A stretch of DNA of 35,404 nt from Chara braunii (GCA_003427395.1 BFEA01000018.1:5077993-5113396); one strand, 5' to 3'; positions 9,245 through 20,035 are shown, counted from the stretch's first letter. A program made the numbers and translations. The notes: generated from the sequence alone by a model not told the origin.

Positions 9245-10502
9245 GATTTTCTTTTATTTTTTTTTTCCCTTAAACAAACCCAAGTGAAGTCATTAGGAAT
9301 GGTGACAAGAGCAGCCATTCCTAATCCCCCAGTTGAGACTCCAGTCTATTGGTGGGGAGTAACACCTGCTGTAAGCCGGGTTCAGCGTCCCTTATACAGA
9401 ACTGTTACATCAAAATGTTAATCATTACAATTTTACTGAGAACCAGTAGGATCAAACCACCTCTTCAGTCCTGAAAAGACCGCCTAAAGGGCATGCTCAT
9501 CTAGCAGTTCTATCCATTCTGATAATGAGGATTCATTCTTCATTGTTCGTCCCCTGTCCACCAAACCATCGTGTTCCACTAAAGCTAGCTCCGAGGGAGG
9601 GAACAATTCAAAAAAACATGCAGCATCTCTGAAGAACTCCCCTGGCTTAATATCACACCAATCATTAAACTGCAAATTTTTTTTTTTGAGAGGCAACGCA
9701 GACACATTCTCATCAGGCCATACCACCTCTCCCATACCCTGTTCCTGTGATCCCCCTGGGCCCTAGCCAGTCCATTGTGAATTTAAGAATAGGTTTCTTG
9801 ATGTCTTTCACCCTTTCTTCTCAGTTAGAGATTTTAATTTGCCTTTAAGATTGACCCATTGGGCTCGAACCTCTGTTTCCACGAATTGGTTGACATTCTG
9901 AAAACATTTCACCCCTTCCATACGTACATCTTCCATTACATATACACATCTCCTTTGAAATATGGCCCATATGATAGCTTTCCAACCGAGACGAAATAGA
10001 TTTGACTGAAACGTTGAAAGGGACAGGTCTACCTGATTCCAATGGCCCAGTAAAAGGGCTCTCCATTCCGAAGGCCACTCGAGGCCAGTTAATCTTCGCC
10101 AAATACAGTCCCATCGACGCCACATAAGGATGAACCTTGGACACTGAGTGAAAATGTGTTCAATGGTTTCACGATATTTACGTGAAGGGAATGCCATGTG
10201 GCAAGAACGGCACCATGGTAACGCTACTCCTCTCTGTTCTAACGTTGAGTGGTCTATTAGCCACTCATTTGTAGGCAGACATCTATGTTTAATCTGCCAT
10301 TGAAGTGAAGCAAATTTAGCTGGTCTTTCCTTGCTAGATTGAAACCATCGTACTGTACGAAACTGGTCTATGTGAATGTTGATGTCCATCTGGATGTGTT
10401 TCGGGGACAGGGATTTCCGAATGCCTTCACCATTCCCAAAAAGGACTAGCAATGTCGCAATACAACACAAAATGTTGCAGGTCTTCCATCCGAGTCCTTA
10501 CT
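9245..10502 (-). mobile_element. 5'-truncated LINE (non-LTR retrotransposon), 3' part
   Basis: The minus strand carries the C-terminal coding end of a plant-type LINE (9808-10502), then about 550 bp of presumed 3' UTR and a candidate poly(A) tail (T-rich on the plus strand at 9250-9267). Everything upstream of the last roughly 230 codons, including endonuclease and reverse transcriptase, is missing, as expected from 5' truncation during target-primed reverse transcription. Both boundaries are inferred. Confidence 0.6.
9808..10502 (-). pseudogene. LINE ORF2 C-terminus with RT-associated zinc-binding (zf-RVT) domain
   Basis: The open frame has no suitable ATG and is closed by stop codons just upstream of 10502, so it is a truncated remnant. 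It carries the zf-RVT pattern: an LQWQIKHRCLPTNEWL segment, a CRSC pair, then ETIEHIFTQCP and a Trp-rich MWRRWDCIWRRL. In plant LINEs this domain follows the reverse transcriptase and is thought to bind nucleic acid. About 100 further residues follow with no recognised domain. Confidence 0.75.
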
Positions 10503-11148
10503 AGAAGTGCCTTGATTGCATGACGAAACTTGGGGTGATGATGAGTCCGGATCGGGGTCGATTCTTGCAGACGCGCGCGTGCGCTGCGACTCGGTTTTCT
10601 CGAGATCGCGGTCGTGTGCGGTCGTGCTCTTTAAGCAAAAGTGAATTGATCTTGGGTTCGGTGTACCGATTGCGTTCGTCCTGTATGCAACTATCCTTCC
10701 CATGCTATGCTACGTGAGATTCATACATTACATCCACATCCATACCATTCATGTAAGTTGATGTAACGAAAGGAGAGTGGGAAGGACAATCAACACATCA
10801 CAGCATTCTTGGTGATCTGATGACGATCGTAGACTAACGATTAAACCCAAACATCCGCAACGAGTTCTTCCAATCAGATCTGAGAGTGTTGCTCATGCAG
10901 ATGGGTAATAGAAGGTGATGAAGACAAGCATCGCAAAACAAGATGGGAATTCCGAAAAGATCACTAACAGTAAAAAAAAGAAAAAAGAGTTCACATCCAT
11001 TCCATGCATACATACGAGGCAAAAGCAACGAAGAAAATCCGAGACGATTTACAAGGAAAATTCCAGAAAGGTCGCAATAAAACCGGCCATAGTAAAAACC
11101 AAAATTATACAGATAAGCAAAAGAAGGGACCTCATCCCACACACACAG

Positions 11149-11150
<2 letters not shown>
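10503..11150. other. Noncoding stretch without recognised gene
   Basis: No supported coding sequence. The region is ordinary mixed sequence leading into the CT microsatellite. Confidence 0.4.
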
Positions 11151-11219
<69 letters not shown>

Positions 11220-11609
11220 NNNNNNNNNNNNNNNNNNNNNNNNNNNNNNNNNNNNNNNNNNNNNNNNNNNNNNNNNNNNNNNNNNNNNNNNNNNNNNNNN
11301 NNNNNNNNNNNNNNNNNNNNNNNNNNNNNNNNNNNNNNNNNNNNNNNNNNNNNNNNNNNNNNNNNNNNNNNNNNNNNNNNNNNNNNNNNNNNNNNNNNNN
11401 NNNNNNNNNNNNNNNNNNNNNNNNNNNNNNNNNNNNNNNNNNNNNNNNNNNNNNNNNNNNNNNNNNNNNNNNNNNNNNNNNNNNNNNNNNNNNNNNNNNN
11501 NNNNNNNNNNNNNNNNNNNNNNNNNNNNNNNNNNNNNNNNNNNNNNNNNNNNNNNNNNNNNNNNNNNNNNNNNNNNNNNNNNNNNNNNNNNNNNNNNNNN
11601 NNNNNNNNN

Positions 11610-11630
<21 letters not shown>
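11151..11630. repeat. (CT)n microsatellite interrupted by an assembly gap
   Basis: CT runs flank 390 Ns (11220-11609) on both sides, so the gap almost certainly hides more CT repeat. It is followed by a short TG run. The real length is unknown. Confidence 0.9.
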
Positions 11631-11640
<10 letters not shown>

Positions 11641-12536
11641 CTCTATACCCCCGATACGGGCAGTCCGGGGTGGCACGAGTGTTGGCCGAGGTGTCGGCCT
11701 TTTTGCGCCTGTCCCCACCCGGCGAGAGCCACGTGTCGGTCCTTGTCGTTTTTTCTGGCGATATTACGACACTGCACCCAACACGGCATACCGTCATCCT
11801 TCGACAGCTGCGGGACTGGGCAGCGCGCCTTACGACTGAGTGGGTGCGACTATTGGCTCGACCACGCGATTGCGTCGTAACGACGAACGACATCGATCTT
11901 CAGCTCCGGGTCTCCTCCACTGCGCCATAGGTCACCCTTTCAGTGCTTCGTCCCTGTGACGTACTAGCTTTCGGACCTGCGCCATCTTTCGGACCCCTTC
12001 CTTTTTATCTTCCCTGCAGCCAGATGTGTACAGTTTGACCCCCTTCCCTCCCCTCTTTGTCTATGCCCGATTAAAGGTACCTTGCGGAAATATGTCAGCT
12101 CCTTTCCCCTTTTTGTTTTTGAGTAAAAATGCATGGGAATTTTGCGCGCCTTAACGAGTGCGCTTGTAATTGGCTCGGCAGTTAGAAATCCCGGCATTAT
12201 CAGAATACCGCGCGACCTTCCGCGCGCGGATGTTCTCGGCCTCTACCTTGAAAACTCTGGGAAATTCTTGTACGAATATGGATCGACGCAAGATTTTATT
12301 TCCCGCGTCTGTTTTGCACGCGGGTATGGTATTTTCAATTTTTGAATTAGCATAGGATTGGAAAAAACTGCAACTGTTTTGGTGCCCCTTTCCCTCTTGC
12401 CGACCGGTGCCATGCCAGCAAGCTCCCCCCCCCTCCTTCCTCCCTTGCGTTCCTCTCACCATCCTTCTTCGCGCGCACACGCTTCCACGCCCTCGCCCCC
12501 TGTAACTGCTATTCCCTCCCCTTCCTCAGCGCACGT
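11641..12536. other. Noncoding flank of the giant LTR element
   Basis: No gene recognised; the sequence is C/T-rich towards 12536. The five bases before the LTR (CACGT at 12532-12536) would be one copy of a target-site duplication if the element is intact; the other lies outside the window. Confidence 0.4.
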
Positions 12537-12547
12537 TGTCGGTGCGA

Positions 12548-12565
12548 ATACCCTTACAAGGGTAT
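12548..12565. repeat. Palindrome near the 5' LTR terminus
   Basis: ATACCCTTACAAGGGTAT has 8-bp arms around AC, 11 bases inside the LTR end. In the 3' LTR the right arm has two substitutions (ACGAGTAT), so perfect symmetry is not conserved. Confidence 0.7.
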
Positions 12566-13638
12566 CCGCCCTGGTTTTTGCAAGTGACAAAAAATAGTTT
12601 TGGTTTAGAATATAAGTATACCCCGCTAAGCACGGTTGCGTCAGTAATTGCTTTGACTGGGTGGTTGACCGCAATAGCGAGTGCGTGGGCGCGCAGGTTT
12701 AAGGCGCGCGTGATTCTTTTTCTGTTATTTAATTGTAAAGCCGGCCCGGACCTCGGTCGTTTCATTTGGTAATATTATTATTTTTTTATTAAGCAGGGAT
12801 TAAGGATATTTTCTTTTTGATTAGTAGGTCAAGCGCGTGTGCGGAGAAACGACCCCGACGACGGCATCGGCGATAATGGCGCGATTTCGTGCGGTAAGCG
12901 GGGTGTGGTAGGATGGCGAGCGGGGTAGTTATGGCATGGTATAAGCAAACCGGCGCGGGCAAATGGAAGCCGCGCAGCCGTTTGGCTGGCCCAAAAGCAT
13001 CGCGCCGCATTGCCTATATGGTATTATGCGGGACTCAGCCCCAGGCTTGGGCTTAGCCCTTAAGGTGACGGCATCGGGCTATTACTACAGAGGTTCGGGG
13101 ATTGAGGCCGGCGGGCGTCGGCCCGAAAGCAGCAAAGCGGCGCGGAGGAGACCGAGGGGTTGAGGGCCCGACGAGGCTTTCCCCCTCGGATTTTTGCTGG
13201 CGAGAGCGGCGGCGGGCCTGCCCCTCGGGACTGGTAAGGTATCAGCAGTCCCGCTGATCCTCACTACTATTCAGTTATTTGTATATTGTTTTTTTTTTTT
13301 TTTTCGGGTCCTTGTGGTATCGCGTCCCATTCAGGGACACGAGGCTGCGATAAAGTCACATAGGGAGTGTTGCATTCACCGGGGGGGGGGGGTTGCATGA
13401 AGTGCAATTACAAATTGTTTTGTGGTTGCGTCGAAGTCGCGCCTCGTCTTGTCTTAGGACGCGGCGCCGTGGGCGCGACCGGCACTCAAAGGCCCATCTG
13501 AATGGGTACACCATTAAACTGCTAAAGTACAAACCTGTCTCCAAGCCAAATGATGGAGCCCGATGACGAAAGCCAAAAGTTCTAGTCTGCCTGGGCCTGC
13601 TCAGCCCTCGAAGTGTCGCGGGGCATGGCTCGGGCTAA

Positions 13639-13712
13639 GTCCTTCGGGGAATCCGTCGGGGCCGGAATACTGCAGAGGAGATTAGCAGGGCCCCTACGTA
13701 AGGGTGACATAG
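13639..13712 (+). pseudogene. U6 snRNA-like sequence A (diverged) in the 5' LTR
   Basis: It starts GTCCTTCGGGGAATCCG and continues through GCAGAGGAGATTAGCAGGGC and CCCCTACGTAAGGGTGACAT, colinear with plant U6 snRNA (5' stem-loop, ACAGAGA region, AGC triad, U6 ISL start) but with many substitutions in the middle. The ACAGAGA box is altered and no canonical upstream element/TATA pair is seen, so I call it snRNA-derived rather than a working gene. It lies 181 bp upstream of copy B. Confidence 0.7.
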
Positions 13713-13819
13713 GACAAAAACAAGATCCGGGGTGAACCCGGACGTGAATCGTGCCGGGCGCAGGCGGACAGCAGGCGGAGTGCCCTCTGGTGCTGTTATG
13801 GGGGCATAGACCCGACCAA

Positions 13820-13891
13820 GTTCTTCGGGACATCCGTTAAAATTGGAACGATACACAGAAGATTAGCATGGCCCCTGAGCAAGGACGGTAC
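13820..13891 (+). pseudogene. U6 snRNA-like sequence B (well conserved) in the 5' LTR
   Basis: Over about 70 nt this closely follows plant U6: TTCGGGACATCCG, AAAATTGGAACGATACACAG, AGATTAGCATGGCCCCTG and GCAAGGA are all present in order. The catalytic AGC triad and most of the ACAGAGA region (here ACACAGA) are kept; similarity stops after GCAAGGACG, so the U-rich 3' end is missing. The Pol III terminator and plant USE are not seen. The matching copy at 34298 has CCCCTGCGCAAGGA, exactly the conserved U6 text, so the 5' LTR copy has since mutated. Confidence 0.85.
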
Positions 13892-14349
13892 GGATATAGC
13901 GGAGGAAGCCCAACAGCCAGGCGCATTTTGCACTTTGGCATTCGACTGACTGTCGGACCGTACCGCGTTCGAGGCGCCGGGGTGACGTCAACCCGGCTGA
14001 GAGACGGAGTGATAGCGTAGCGGACGGGCGGCTGCTCTAGGGGGTGACGGACTAAGGGGAGCCGTCGGGGAGAGGGGGCAGCCACGAGGGTGAGAGGCGA
14101 CGGGCAGCAGCAAGAGGGGGCGAATGAACCCGGGCTAGATCCGCGCCGGGTACATACGCGCAAAGGAGATGGGCAGCGCAGCGCAGTGGAACGATGGGGT
14201 GTTGAGGAGTGACCGGACCTAGACCAGCTTTCGCGCTGGGTACATCCACGGAAGAAGGGGCGGAGAGATGAATCAGCGGGCGCAGCAAAAAGGGGAATGA
14301 ATGTGGACGGAGGGGCGCGCTAGGTGCATTCGGAGTTGGGAATGAAGGG

Positions 14350-14980
14350 AGCGAGGCTATGGCGGACGAAAGGATGCACATCGCGCTCGATTCTTGGTAG
14401 AATTGGGCGAAGTAAGAGTCTAGATAGGGGTTTTAGGGGTCGGCAAATCTAACTACGGCGTTAGTTTTAAGAGAAATTCAGCAGGGGAGGAGTTAGTATA
14501 AAAAAACTGTTGCGCGGAGTGATGGCGGACAGAGAGATGGTGAGGGGGAGGACCAAGATTGCACTCGATCCTTGATGGATCTATGTGAGTGAAGAGTCGG
14601 AGTTGAGGTTTTTGGGCAGGGCGATTCTGATGGCGCCGTTAGTTTTGGGAGTAGTTGAGTTAATTAGAAGTTAGTAAGAAAAAGCCTGCGCGGAGGCTAT
14701 GGCAGGGGAAGAGATGTCGAGAATAAGAGATGAGTAGTTCGCCCGATTCTCGATAAAAACGGGCGAACCAAAGCTTGATCTTGGGGTTTTCGACCACTGC
14801 GAGTAGAATGGTGGAGTTAGTTTGGGGGTTAGATCAATAGGATGAGAGTTAGTGGTAGTTATGGTTGCGTGGAGATGGCGGAAGGGAGTGTAGGTGGGAG
14901 AAAGAAAGCGAGAAAAACCGCCCGATCCTTGATGGAAAACGGGCGGAGTGAGATCCTACTCAGGGGTTCTATGACGATGG
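14350..14980 (+). repeat. Tandem array of four ~178-bp units, each with a hairpin (family H1)
   Basis: Hairpins start at 14384, 14562, 14738 and 14918, spaced 178, 176 and 180 bp. Their stems differ: CGCTCGATTCT/AGAATTGGGCG, CACTC+GATCC/GGATC+GAGTG, TTCGCCCG/CGGGCGAA, and CCGCCCG/CGGGCGG. Each is preceded by a related ATGGCGGA-type phrase and followed by a G/T-rich segment. The array recurs in the 3' LTR from about 34830. Confidence 0.85.
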
Positions 14981-15062
14981 CACGACCGAAATTGGGAACA
15001 AGGCGGTAGTTATAGCATTGTGGGGGATATAGGCTACGTAAGGGAAGGCAATTCGAAGTTGG

Positions 15063-15099
15063 GAATGAATCCATCCGCACTTTTGCGGAAGATTCATTC
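15063..15099. repeat. Single strong hairpin in the 5' LTR
   Basis: GAATGAATC (15063-15071) pairs with GATTCATTC (15091-15099), and inside it CCGCA pairs with TGCGG around a CTTT loop: 14 base pairs with one small internal loop. A related but degraded text follows near 15240-15262. Confidence 0.8.
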
Positions 15100-16900
15100 G
15101 ATTTTGAGTTGCAACTGCTATAGGAAGGTCGCATGTAGGCAGCGAGGAGGAGACTTACCTGTTAAACCCGTCGCACCGCCCGTACGCGTAGTATGGATTT
15201 AAGCTGAGGAGTGGGTACTCACTAGGCAGGTATGTAGTCGANTTCCGCGGAAGATCCATCCTGATTTCGCTCGGCTGCGCTGCTTATGNAGAAGGGAAGG
15301 TGTNGGGCAGACGTAGTTACTTGGCANTACGTATGTAAGGAGCAGCGGATGCAAGGTTCGAGAGTTCGGAGCTGCGCACGGATGGAAATCGGAAACGGGG
15401 ATGCATCTGCCCACGGGTTGGCAGGAGATACATTCCTATTTTGTAGCGTGTAGGCAGTTCGAAGTTATATTCAAGGCCATCTACTGCTCTTTCGAACGGC
15501 GGTCTTCATCTTGCTGATCGCGGCTTCCCCGGTCCTGGTCCCTGCCCCGGAAAACCCCACCTAATAGAGGTCCCCGCGTACTAAGGAGGCGAGTCGCCCT
15601 GGCCCGAGAAGCAACCGGGGGCGTTCGCAGATAAAGGATGGAATGGCGGGCGAGACAGAACAACAACAAGAAAGGGAGAAGGGGTGGCAGGAACTGATGA
15701 ACGGCCGGGGTTACTCATGGTGTAAGTAGGAGGTGTATTGTCGTTGCTCGGTGTTGGGTGTGCGGACTGCCCCGCCTGTGCCTCTGTCACGGTCCTGCTG
15801 CCTGGGTTTCGTCTGCTTGCGTGCGAGCTCCCGCTGGTTACTGTACTTCGTTGGGTGTTACCCAGGGTCTGTTGTTCGTATACATCCATACACTTGCTCC
15901 ACTTTTTCGCGTCCCGCTGTGGCACATGGTTACGGTGCTCTGACGGGCCTCACACTGTGTATGCTACGGAGAGTTGACATTGGGTTCTGTTCGGACACGG
16001 TTGGCCAGAATTGCAAATGAGGCAGCGAATCGGAAACGGCAACGAGATGGACAGCCAAGGCTAAGGAGTGAGGAACAAGCAGTAAGGCTGCAGTATTTTT
16101 TGATTGTCAATTGCTGTGAACACTGCGGTCTACCTAGGTTGTTGTGTCGCGGTGGCAGTCGCTGGGCTACGGCTGCGTTGATGTACTTCCACTGAGCGTT
16201 GCGGCACAGTTCGTTGTGTGCCGCTACTTCGTTGAGGTGAAAGGATAAGTGTAGGTCATGCGGGTGCGGCCGTCTAGGCTGGATAGCAGTCATTCGGGCT
16301 TTGAAAAGGGAAGTAATGCTGCGAAGTGGGGGTTCGTCAGGAGAGTGAGGTCGGTGGGTTGACTTCAGGTTGACTAAGCGGTTGCTATATGGCTGTCATT
16401 GCGGGGCCCTAAGGCGCATGAAGATTACAAGGCCCTCTCTTGTGAGTCTGAGGGCACCCTTCTGAGAGTCTCACACTTTTCTCTCTCTATCTTTCTAAGT
16501 CTAAGTCTAGTCTGCTGGTTACGAGGGGAAGGCGGCAGGCGGGATTGCAACTCGTAGGTCCACATCAAGACTCTCTGGGGAGCCCACCCACCGATTGCGG
16601 GAGCTCTGCCGGAACCTAGGCGAGGTTTTGGAGGCAGGGAACTTTCAGGTAAACCATTTTCATCTGTACAACCTACTACTACCCATGTTTGCCTATCTCC
16701 CTGTAGTATAATTGCGGTATGCATGTGTTGTCCCTATGGTTTTTGCTTTCTCTTCAGGACCTAATCAGATTGAATGGAAGGAACGTGTGAGAGTGAAGCC
16801 TAAATTTTTTTTCTTTATTCTGACTGAAAGCAGACAAAGGGATAAATTGGGGGAAGGTGGGAGGAAGGCAGTTTTGTATGCGTTTGAAAGGGTCAACCAA
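15100..16900. other. 5' LTR interior without recognised gene
   Basis: No supported ORF or RNA gene. It contains ambiguous bases at 15242, 15289, 15304 and 15327. Short open frames are unremarkable. Confidence 0.4.
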
Positions 16901-17590
16901 AGCCTGAGCATTGTTTTTACTGTGAATGGCTTAGGGCTATGTTTATTTGACTGTTTTCTGAAGGACCAGGCATTGTTTCTATTGTGAATGGTCTGGTTGC
17001 TATGTTTATTTTATTGTTTTCTAGGGAACCAGACATTGTTTCTACTGTGAATGGTCTGGCTACTCTAGTTAACTCTGAGGGTTTTTGCCTGATTGAAAGG
17101 ATTTAAATTCTTGTTTTATTTTGAGGGAGGATTTTTGGTCTAAGGCTAAGCATTGTTTCCATGGTGAATGGCTTAGCCTGAAAACCACGCACGTAAATTA
17201 AACTAAGTATAAAGGAAAGAACTTTATGTATATTTGCATGTGAACTGGCAGTTGGGCATTGTTTCTACTGTGAATGGTCCAGCGTTAAGCCATATCATTA
17301 AGAAGAGAGAAGAGAAAATGCAGAGTATAAATGGAAATAGTTTGGGGCAAGCTGAACATCGTTTCTACTGTGAATGGTTCAATCCCCTGCCCATATTTGT
17401 CTTTTTTTTTATTAAAGTCAGAGAAATATTAAAATTTTTGGATATTAAACAGCTCAGGGCGACTAGGCATTGTTTCCATAGCGAATGGCTTAGTCATCTG
17501 GCCAAAAGAAGAAAAACGTAGTTGTGCAACCTGTTCGTGTATATCATAAAGACAAGTTGGGCATTGTTTCCATGGCGAATGGTCCAGCTC
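16901..17590 (+). repeat. Array of eight hairpins with conserved loop and variable paired stems (family H2)
   Basis: Eight copies of a loop close to ATTGTTTCTACTGTGAATG occur with left stems ending near 16909, 16971, 17034, 17151, 17257, 17357, 17468 and 17562. Flanking stems differ but pair: CCAGAC/GTCTGG, AGGCTAAGC/GCTTAGCCT, ACCAGGC/GTCTGGT, GACTAGGC/GCTTAGTC, GTTGGGC/GTCCAGC, AGTTGGGC/GTCCAGCT, and a bulged AGCCTGAGC/GCTTAGGGCT. Copy 6 has a weaker inner stem plus outer GGGG/CCCC. Spacing is 60-115 bp with little similarity between units. I know no named element of this kind. Confidence 0.85.
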
Positions 17591-17865
17591 TATGTCTTAT
17601 GTAAGATGGGTATAAGGATTCAGAACTTGAAGATTCACGAACTATTTATATGGAATGAACTTGGGAGGGTGAGAGTACTTACATTCGTGGTTTGGTTTGC
17701 ATGTGACTGGATGGGATGACTAGTTTNTTTGGGTTTCATTATTATAGGTAGTTGCTGTAGTTGCTCGCCACGTGCTAGAGCCATAGGAGTTAGTGTCGAT
17801 TCCTGTACTTTCTGTAATAACGTTTTTTTACTTAGGTCAATTCCTGCATTTTCTTAGATTTTTTC

Positions 17866-18440
17866 TTATACTTGGCTTTGTATAAATCTGGGCGAGCTAC
17901 TTTTCTTACGAGAAGCGCTGCCGAAATTTCTACAAATCCCAGAAGTAAGTCAACTTTTGACTTGTCAGAGTTCAACTTGTCTTTTTCATATATGGATTAG
18001 TATAAATATGGAAAGTCTCCTTTCCTAAAGGGAATGATGCCCAAATTTTTACTAATTCAGGGAGTTGGACAAAATTGGACTTTTGAGAAGTCAAAGTTAT
18101 TCTCAAATTCTAGACCTCGCTTTGTATAAAGTTTGGGATAACACTTTTCTAGAGAGAGTGCTGCCGAAATTTCTGCAAAATTAAGGAGTTACTTAAATTC
18201 AGTCTAAAAAGTTGAGCTCAAGCTATTGTTCGAGTTCGTATCTAACTTAGTATAAATCTGGGAAGTCTCCCTTTCTAAAGGGAGTGCTGCCCAAATTTCT
18301 ACTAATTCAGAGAGTTAGACAAAATTTGACTTTCCAGAGTTAGAGATTATTTCTGCTCTCATATCCCGACTTATATAAATTATGAAAAAATATTTTTCCT
18401 ACGGGAAGCGATGCCAAAATTTTTTTAGTTTGGAGGAGAT
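17866..18440 (+). repeat. Five ~120-bp tandem units with a central hairpin (family H3)
   Basis: Each unit has a TATAAA-type start, then a hairpin, then GCTGCCGAAATTTCT-type text and an A/T-rich tail. Hairpin stems vary with pairing kept: CTCCCTT/AAGGGAG (18267-18284), TCCTTT/AAAGGGA (near 18018-18033), CACTTTT/GAGAGTG-type (18142-18160), and weaker ones near 17899 and 18390. In the first unit an outer TCTGGG/CCCAGA pair encloses the whole. Confidence 0.75.
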
Positions 18441-19736
18441 AGATTATATTTTGATAGGTGATTCAGGCGATCCACCTAGAATAGGGAAGATTTTGCAGTT
18501 GGTTTACCTTCTGCTTAAGCACTGACTTAAAAATAAACTTAGATTTAGCTAATAAGGAAGTTTTGAGTGAGGATGTATTATGGAGTTGTATTCTCCATAC
18601 ACTTATGATCTTAGCTTGGGGATTGGTCTGTCGTGTGTTACAGGTCCTTTTGATCATTTGATCCAAGTTCAGAGCTAGATCCAGCTTGATCCCTTGAGGA
18701 TCACTTACTGTTGTCACTAATAACAGGTCGGTTGCCGATTCCTCGGTTTACGACTCAATTTCAACTCTCCCTCCACACTCAACCTAAAAGGCTTTAGCCT
18801 TGGTGATCTTCATTGTTTTATTAAGGTTTTCACCCGGACTTTTATTGAATGACCATTTAACAAAGGTGCTGAGTATTTAATTAAGGTTGGTTGGACAGGA
18901 GGTTTGGGGCTTGCATTGCTAAAGCGAGGGGTATGAGTGTCGAAGGTGGTTGGGGTTGACTCCGTGTAGTGTGTGGGCTGTTGATTTGGTTCGTTGATGT
19001 GATGGCATGTATGTGCTGTGAATCAGATTCTGGATTTTGTTGCCTACGATCACAAGTATACGTATTATTGTGAGAGACCCCAGTGCAACTATGAGAAGTG
19101 ATCGTCACATATTTAACCCTTATATATGTATACATGGGTATACTTGGGATGAATGTTTGTATGGGTTGAAGAGCCCCCACATTAGAGCCCCACTCAGAAG
19201 CTGATTCTGTGGGGCTTAGGGGAGGTCTCTCCTTTTATTCTTGTCTCTTGTTTTTTGATGATTTTCTTAGTCGGACGTTTGGTCCTGGGCCGGGATTCGA
19301 GGTCCTTGTCGAGGACATTCCAAACCCTAGGCTCTGCAGGGGAGGGGTTTTCCCTCACGAAGAGCCTATTTGATTTACCTACCGAGACACTCAGGTCGAG
19401 AGCCTAAGGTGCAGCGGTGGCTGCACGATTTTTCCTTCAGCTGTGCAATGTTCTGAAGGGTTAGGCCCTCACGACACTTCAAGTCTGACACTTGAGTGTC
19501 ATAAGCGGTACTCGGATCCATGAGGGACCGCTTGATTATGGGCACTACATAGTACGCCATCGTTGCGACTGCTTGTGTATGTCTGCATTGCAAGTCGATG
19601 TGAGTATGCCCANCGTCCACGCGGTTTTATACTAAGTTCAGCGCGCGACGCCTATCNGATTTCCGCACTNGGAAGTTATNGGTTGNCTACCGAGGGGCTA
19701 GGANCGTTGTCGCGTTGTTCGTATTGTGTCGTTTCG
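18441..19736. other. 5' LTR interior, no gene; one hairpin near 19329
   Basis: No supported coding sequence. TAGGCTC (about 19328-19334) and GAGCCTA (about 19363-19369) can pair around an inner GAGGGG/CCCTC stem. A second TATATATG occurs at about 19121. Ambiguous bases cluster from 19613. Confidence 0.4.
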
Positions 19737-19743
19737 TATATAT
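19737..19743 (+). promoter_or_regulatory. Candidate TATA box for LTR transcription
   Basis: TATATAT lies about 490 bp before the LTR end and about 300 bp before the consensus splice donor, a sensible place for the U3/R boundary. Sequence alone cannot confirm a start site, and another TATATATG at 19121 competes. Confidence 0.25.
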
Positions 19744-20035
19744 GTTGTTTTGTGTGTATGTGTGTTCGTAAAGTGGAGTGCGCGTGGTGTGTGGGATGCG
19801 TCCTAGTCGACCGACGATGAGTCGCGTTTGGGACCTCAGCCCCCCCAAGATGCCGATTCGCGTGCGGGTCTGATAGAGGCGTATTACCGCGTGTACCCCC
19901 TATGCTACAGCGAACGAGAAACGCTCTCGGCTGGTCCACCTCTGCGATTGCAACTGATTAGTTTTCGTACTGTGGACTGGTAGCTTGGCGGGGATACGCC
20001 CACCGAAGGGAGGTGACAGCTCCCATAAGGTGTAG

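Noticed and set aside
9484-9735. 83-codon minus-strand ORF downstream of the LINE ORF
   Set aside because: It lies in the presumed LINE 3' UTR, includes a Lys run from a homopolymer, and has no recognised domain.
11151-11880. Long open frames of Ser-Leu or Arg-Glu repeats across the CT tract
   Set aside because: They are products of a CT microsatellite and Ns, not genes.
14100-14220. A third U6-like copy (GGAACGATGGGG near 14190)
   Set aside because: Only an 8-base match (GGAACGAT) to U6 with no colinear flanks.
12789-14381. Several 60-110-codon ORFs repeated in both LTRs
   Set aside because: Their identity reflects duplicated LTR sequence; they overlap U6-like and hairpin DNA and show no protein features.
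16901-17590. CRISPR-like repeat array
   Set aside because: Units are themselves hairpins with variable stems and uneven spacing, in a eukaryotic retroelement; no cas genes.
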